Below are positions 29,276-30,650 of a DNA stretch of 30,650 bases, one piece after another (positions within the stretch are counted from its first letter, which is position 1; every line of letters begins with the position of its first letter). A program made the translations under genes and the position numbers. The notes beneath the pieces are model-generated. The model was not told the DNA's origin. It ran no database searches and worked only from the letters and a program-made list of their open reading frames with translations. The stretch lies in the NCBI GenBank assembly GCA_019648995.1, contig BLXT01007882.1, positions 2,142,846 to 2,173,495 on the forward strand, read 5' to 3'. The DNA is from Plakobranchus ocellatus. Taxonomy: Eukaryota; Mollusca; Gastropoda; Plakobranchidae.

Positions 29276-30195
29276 CTGAGAAAAAACGAAGTCAAGGAAA
29301 GGGTTTATTTTCTTCCTGTAATATGGAGAACTTTACACATGCTATTGCCGACCCAAAACATGAAAACCCTAGAAATATTAGATGTCATAGAGAATGAGAT
29401 TTTGAGGTCGACAAAAGTGAGAAAATTGAAATATTTTAGCCAAACAAAAAGACAAGTTCACAATCGAGATACCTATCGTGAATAGTAAGTTGTAATCCCA
29501 TATGGCGCAAAGGTAGATTGCCGCTCCCGTAGTATGAAAAACATGGCTCTCACTATTATTTCTCCATGCGCTTTCACTGTTTTCATGCTCTCAGGCTTTG
29601 TGTCTTTCGTCAGGCAATGCGTGACTGCTGTATGCGAGCACGCAATGCGAAAACCGATACAAATTTCTGAGCGAGTTTTACCAATCCTTACCGGTTTTCT
29701 GAGGTCGCATTTATGGCATGGATTCAACGCAAGACATCAGGCATTTCGTTTTTAACTATCAGTCACTCTAGAATAAGTTTAATGATTTCAACTCTCACCC
29801 TTGCATTATTGTATTATGGAAGCATATAACAAATATAATTGCCTACACATTCTATTTGTTTAAATTTACAACTTAAGATTCTTGAAATGACTGGCAAAGA
29901 CATGTAATTGCTAAATGATTTTTTTATTTTCATTTACTTGCAAGAAGAAAAAAGAAATAAAAACCAAAAAAATTTTTATTTAACCTAAAATCTCATTTTC
30001 AAAGAGAGAGTAATAAAGCAAAGTGTTATTGCGAGAAAAGGCTCCAAGAATCGCAGAAGGATACACCTTTCCTGGCCCTTTTGCGTACTGGGCACACAGG
30101 GTAGGTTGACGATGACAAGCGGGGAATTGGCAGACCACGCCTTCATGGCGGCGTTCATTCGCACAGCTGTATGTACATGGCGGATATCCTGCTCC
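29184..30195 (-). CDS. kcc: K-Cl cotransporter (SLC12A, KCC type), last two coding exons, 5' part outside window
   Basis: KCC proteins are plasma-membrane K-Cl symporters with twelve membrane helices and a large cytoplasmic C-terminal domain; only the end of that domain is here. The penultimate exon (30065-30195) reads [20 protein letters not shown], then a strand with [18 protein letters not shown]. The last exon (29184-29275) reads [20 protein letters not shown] and ends GGEVITIYN then TGA. These match the vertebrate KCC endings [43 protein letters not shown] and EVITIYS. The NKCC branch ends differently, so KCC is preferred. To join the exons in frame the penultimate donor must be GGT/GTATCC; the overlapping AAAG/GTGTAT two bases earlier would shift the frame. 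The acceptor before exon 30065-30195 is TATTTTTCAG. Confidence 0.92.
29276..30064 (-). other. last intron of the KCC gene
   Basis: 789 bp, starting GTATCC and ending TTTCTCAG. The middle (29473-29755) is richer in GC and open on both strands, but neither frame resembles a family I know and no good acceptor borders it. Confidence 0.8.
30065..30195 (-). CDS. kcc: KCC penultimate coding exon
   Basis: The exon is 131 nt: one leading base, 43 codons and one trailing base. It encodes the HTAVRMN helix and the following beta strand (LVIVNLP) of the cytoplasmic domain. Upstream exons lie beyond 30650. Confidence 0.92.
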
Positions 30196-30615
30196 CTGAA
30201 AAATAAAAAAAAGAATCGATTAAGAGTTGCTAAAAGGTGGACGCCAAAATGGTTTCACTTTCTTCATGATTTACTGAACACAATAACAACCAATTACAAA
30301 TTTAAAAAAGTATAAATGAGTATCAGTAAGGTATAATTCATATCGAGTTAGAAGTAGCTATAAATGGGGAAAAAAGGCCTGTGTCTCTTAACTTTGTGGT
30401 GAATGAACTTAAAGTATTGGTGGGTAACCACTTTTTTTCGTAGAAATTTTCTCACCATAGCTACATTCGAATGTTGCTTGGTGAGTTTAACAAGAAAAAT
30501 GTACCTAAAACTATCTAGAAGTAAAAAGCATCTTCTTTTGACCATGATACTCAGAAACTCAAGAATTATACACTGGCGAATTTAGTTGTTTGAATTATGG
30601 CAAGTAGAGAATCTT

Positions 30616-30622
<7 letters not shown>

Positions 30623-30650
<28 letters not shown>
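30623..30650 (+). repeat. (CT)n microsatellite at window edge
   Basis: Fourteen CT units run to the last base of the window and may continue beyond it. In an intron of the KCC gene. Confidence 0.9.

Noticed and set aside
1..30650. CRISPR array, operon or other prokaryotic system
   Set aside because: The spliced animal genes, SINE and microsatellites show eukaryotic nuclear DNA; no spaced short repeats of CRISPR type were seen.

Overview
The window is AT-rich animal nuclear DNA: short exons with GT/AG boundaries sit in long introns full of poly-A/T tracts, microsatellites and transposon remnants. The two genes found are both conserved in animals. The repeat content and the frequent TCTAGATCT-like motifs suggest an invertebrate, perhaps a mollusc, but nothing here fixes the species.

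Both genes lie on the minus strand, head to tail. At the right edge (30195 to 29184) are the last two coding exons of a K-Cl cotransporter of the SLC12A family (KCC type); the rest of that gene lies beyond 30650. About 4.0 kb downstream of its stop codon, 25198 to 5495 holds fourteen coding exons of TPX2, the spindle assembly factor that activates Aurora A and promotes microtubule nucleation. They give about 688 residues in one continuous frame, from the Aurora-A-binding N-terminus to the C-terminal coiled coil. The last short exon (roughly 25-30 residues by comparison with human TPX2) was not found and is probably left of base 1.

Layout from the left: 1-5494, incomplete intron 14 with the right half of a hAT-like repeat, an imperfect tandem duplication and a possible pogo/Tigger-like element; 5495-25198, TPX2 exons 14 to 1, with introns holding three more copies of the hAT-like family, a tRNA-derived SINE, a pair of 240-bp direct repeats around exon 9 and a TTAA-flanked piggyBac-like MITE; 25199-29183, intergenic DNA with the TPX2 upstream region, several microsatellites and a CT-rich tract; 29184-30195, the KCC 3' end; 30196-30650, KCC intron ending in a (CT)n tract.

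The genes have no evident joint function; their adjacency is positional. No undescribed coding system is visible. The most notable items are the splice signals (a GC-AG intron, a tandem TAGTAG acceptor and a double GT donor where only one GT keeps the frame) and the nested mobile elements.
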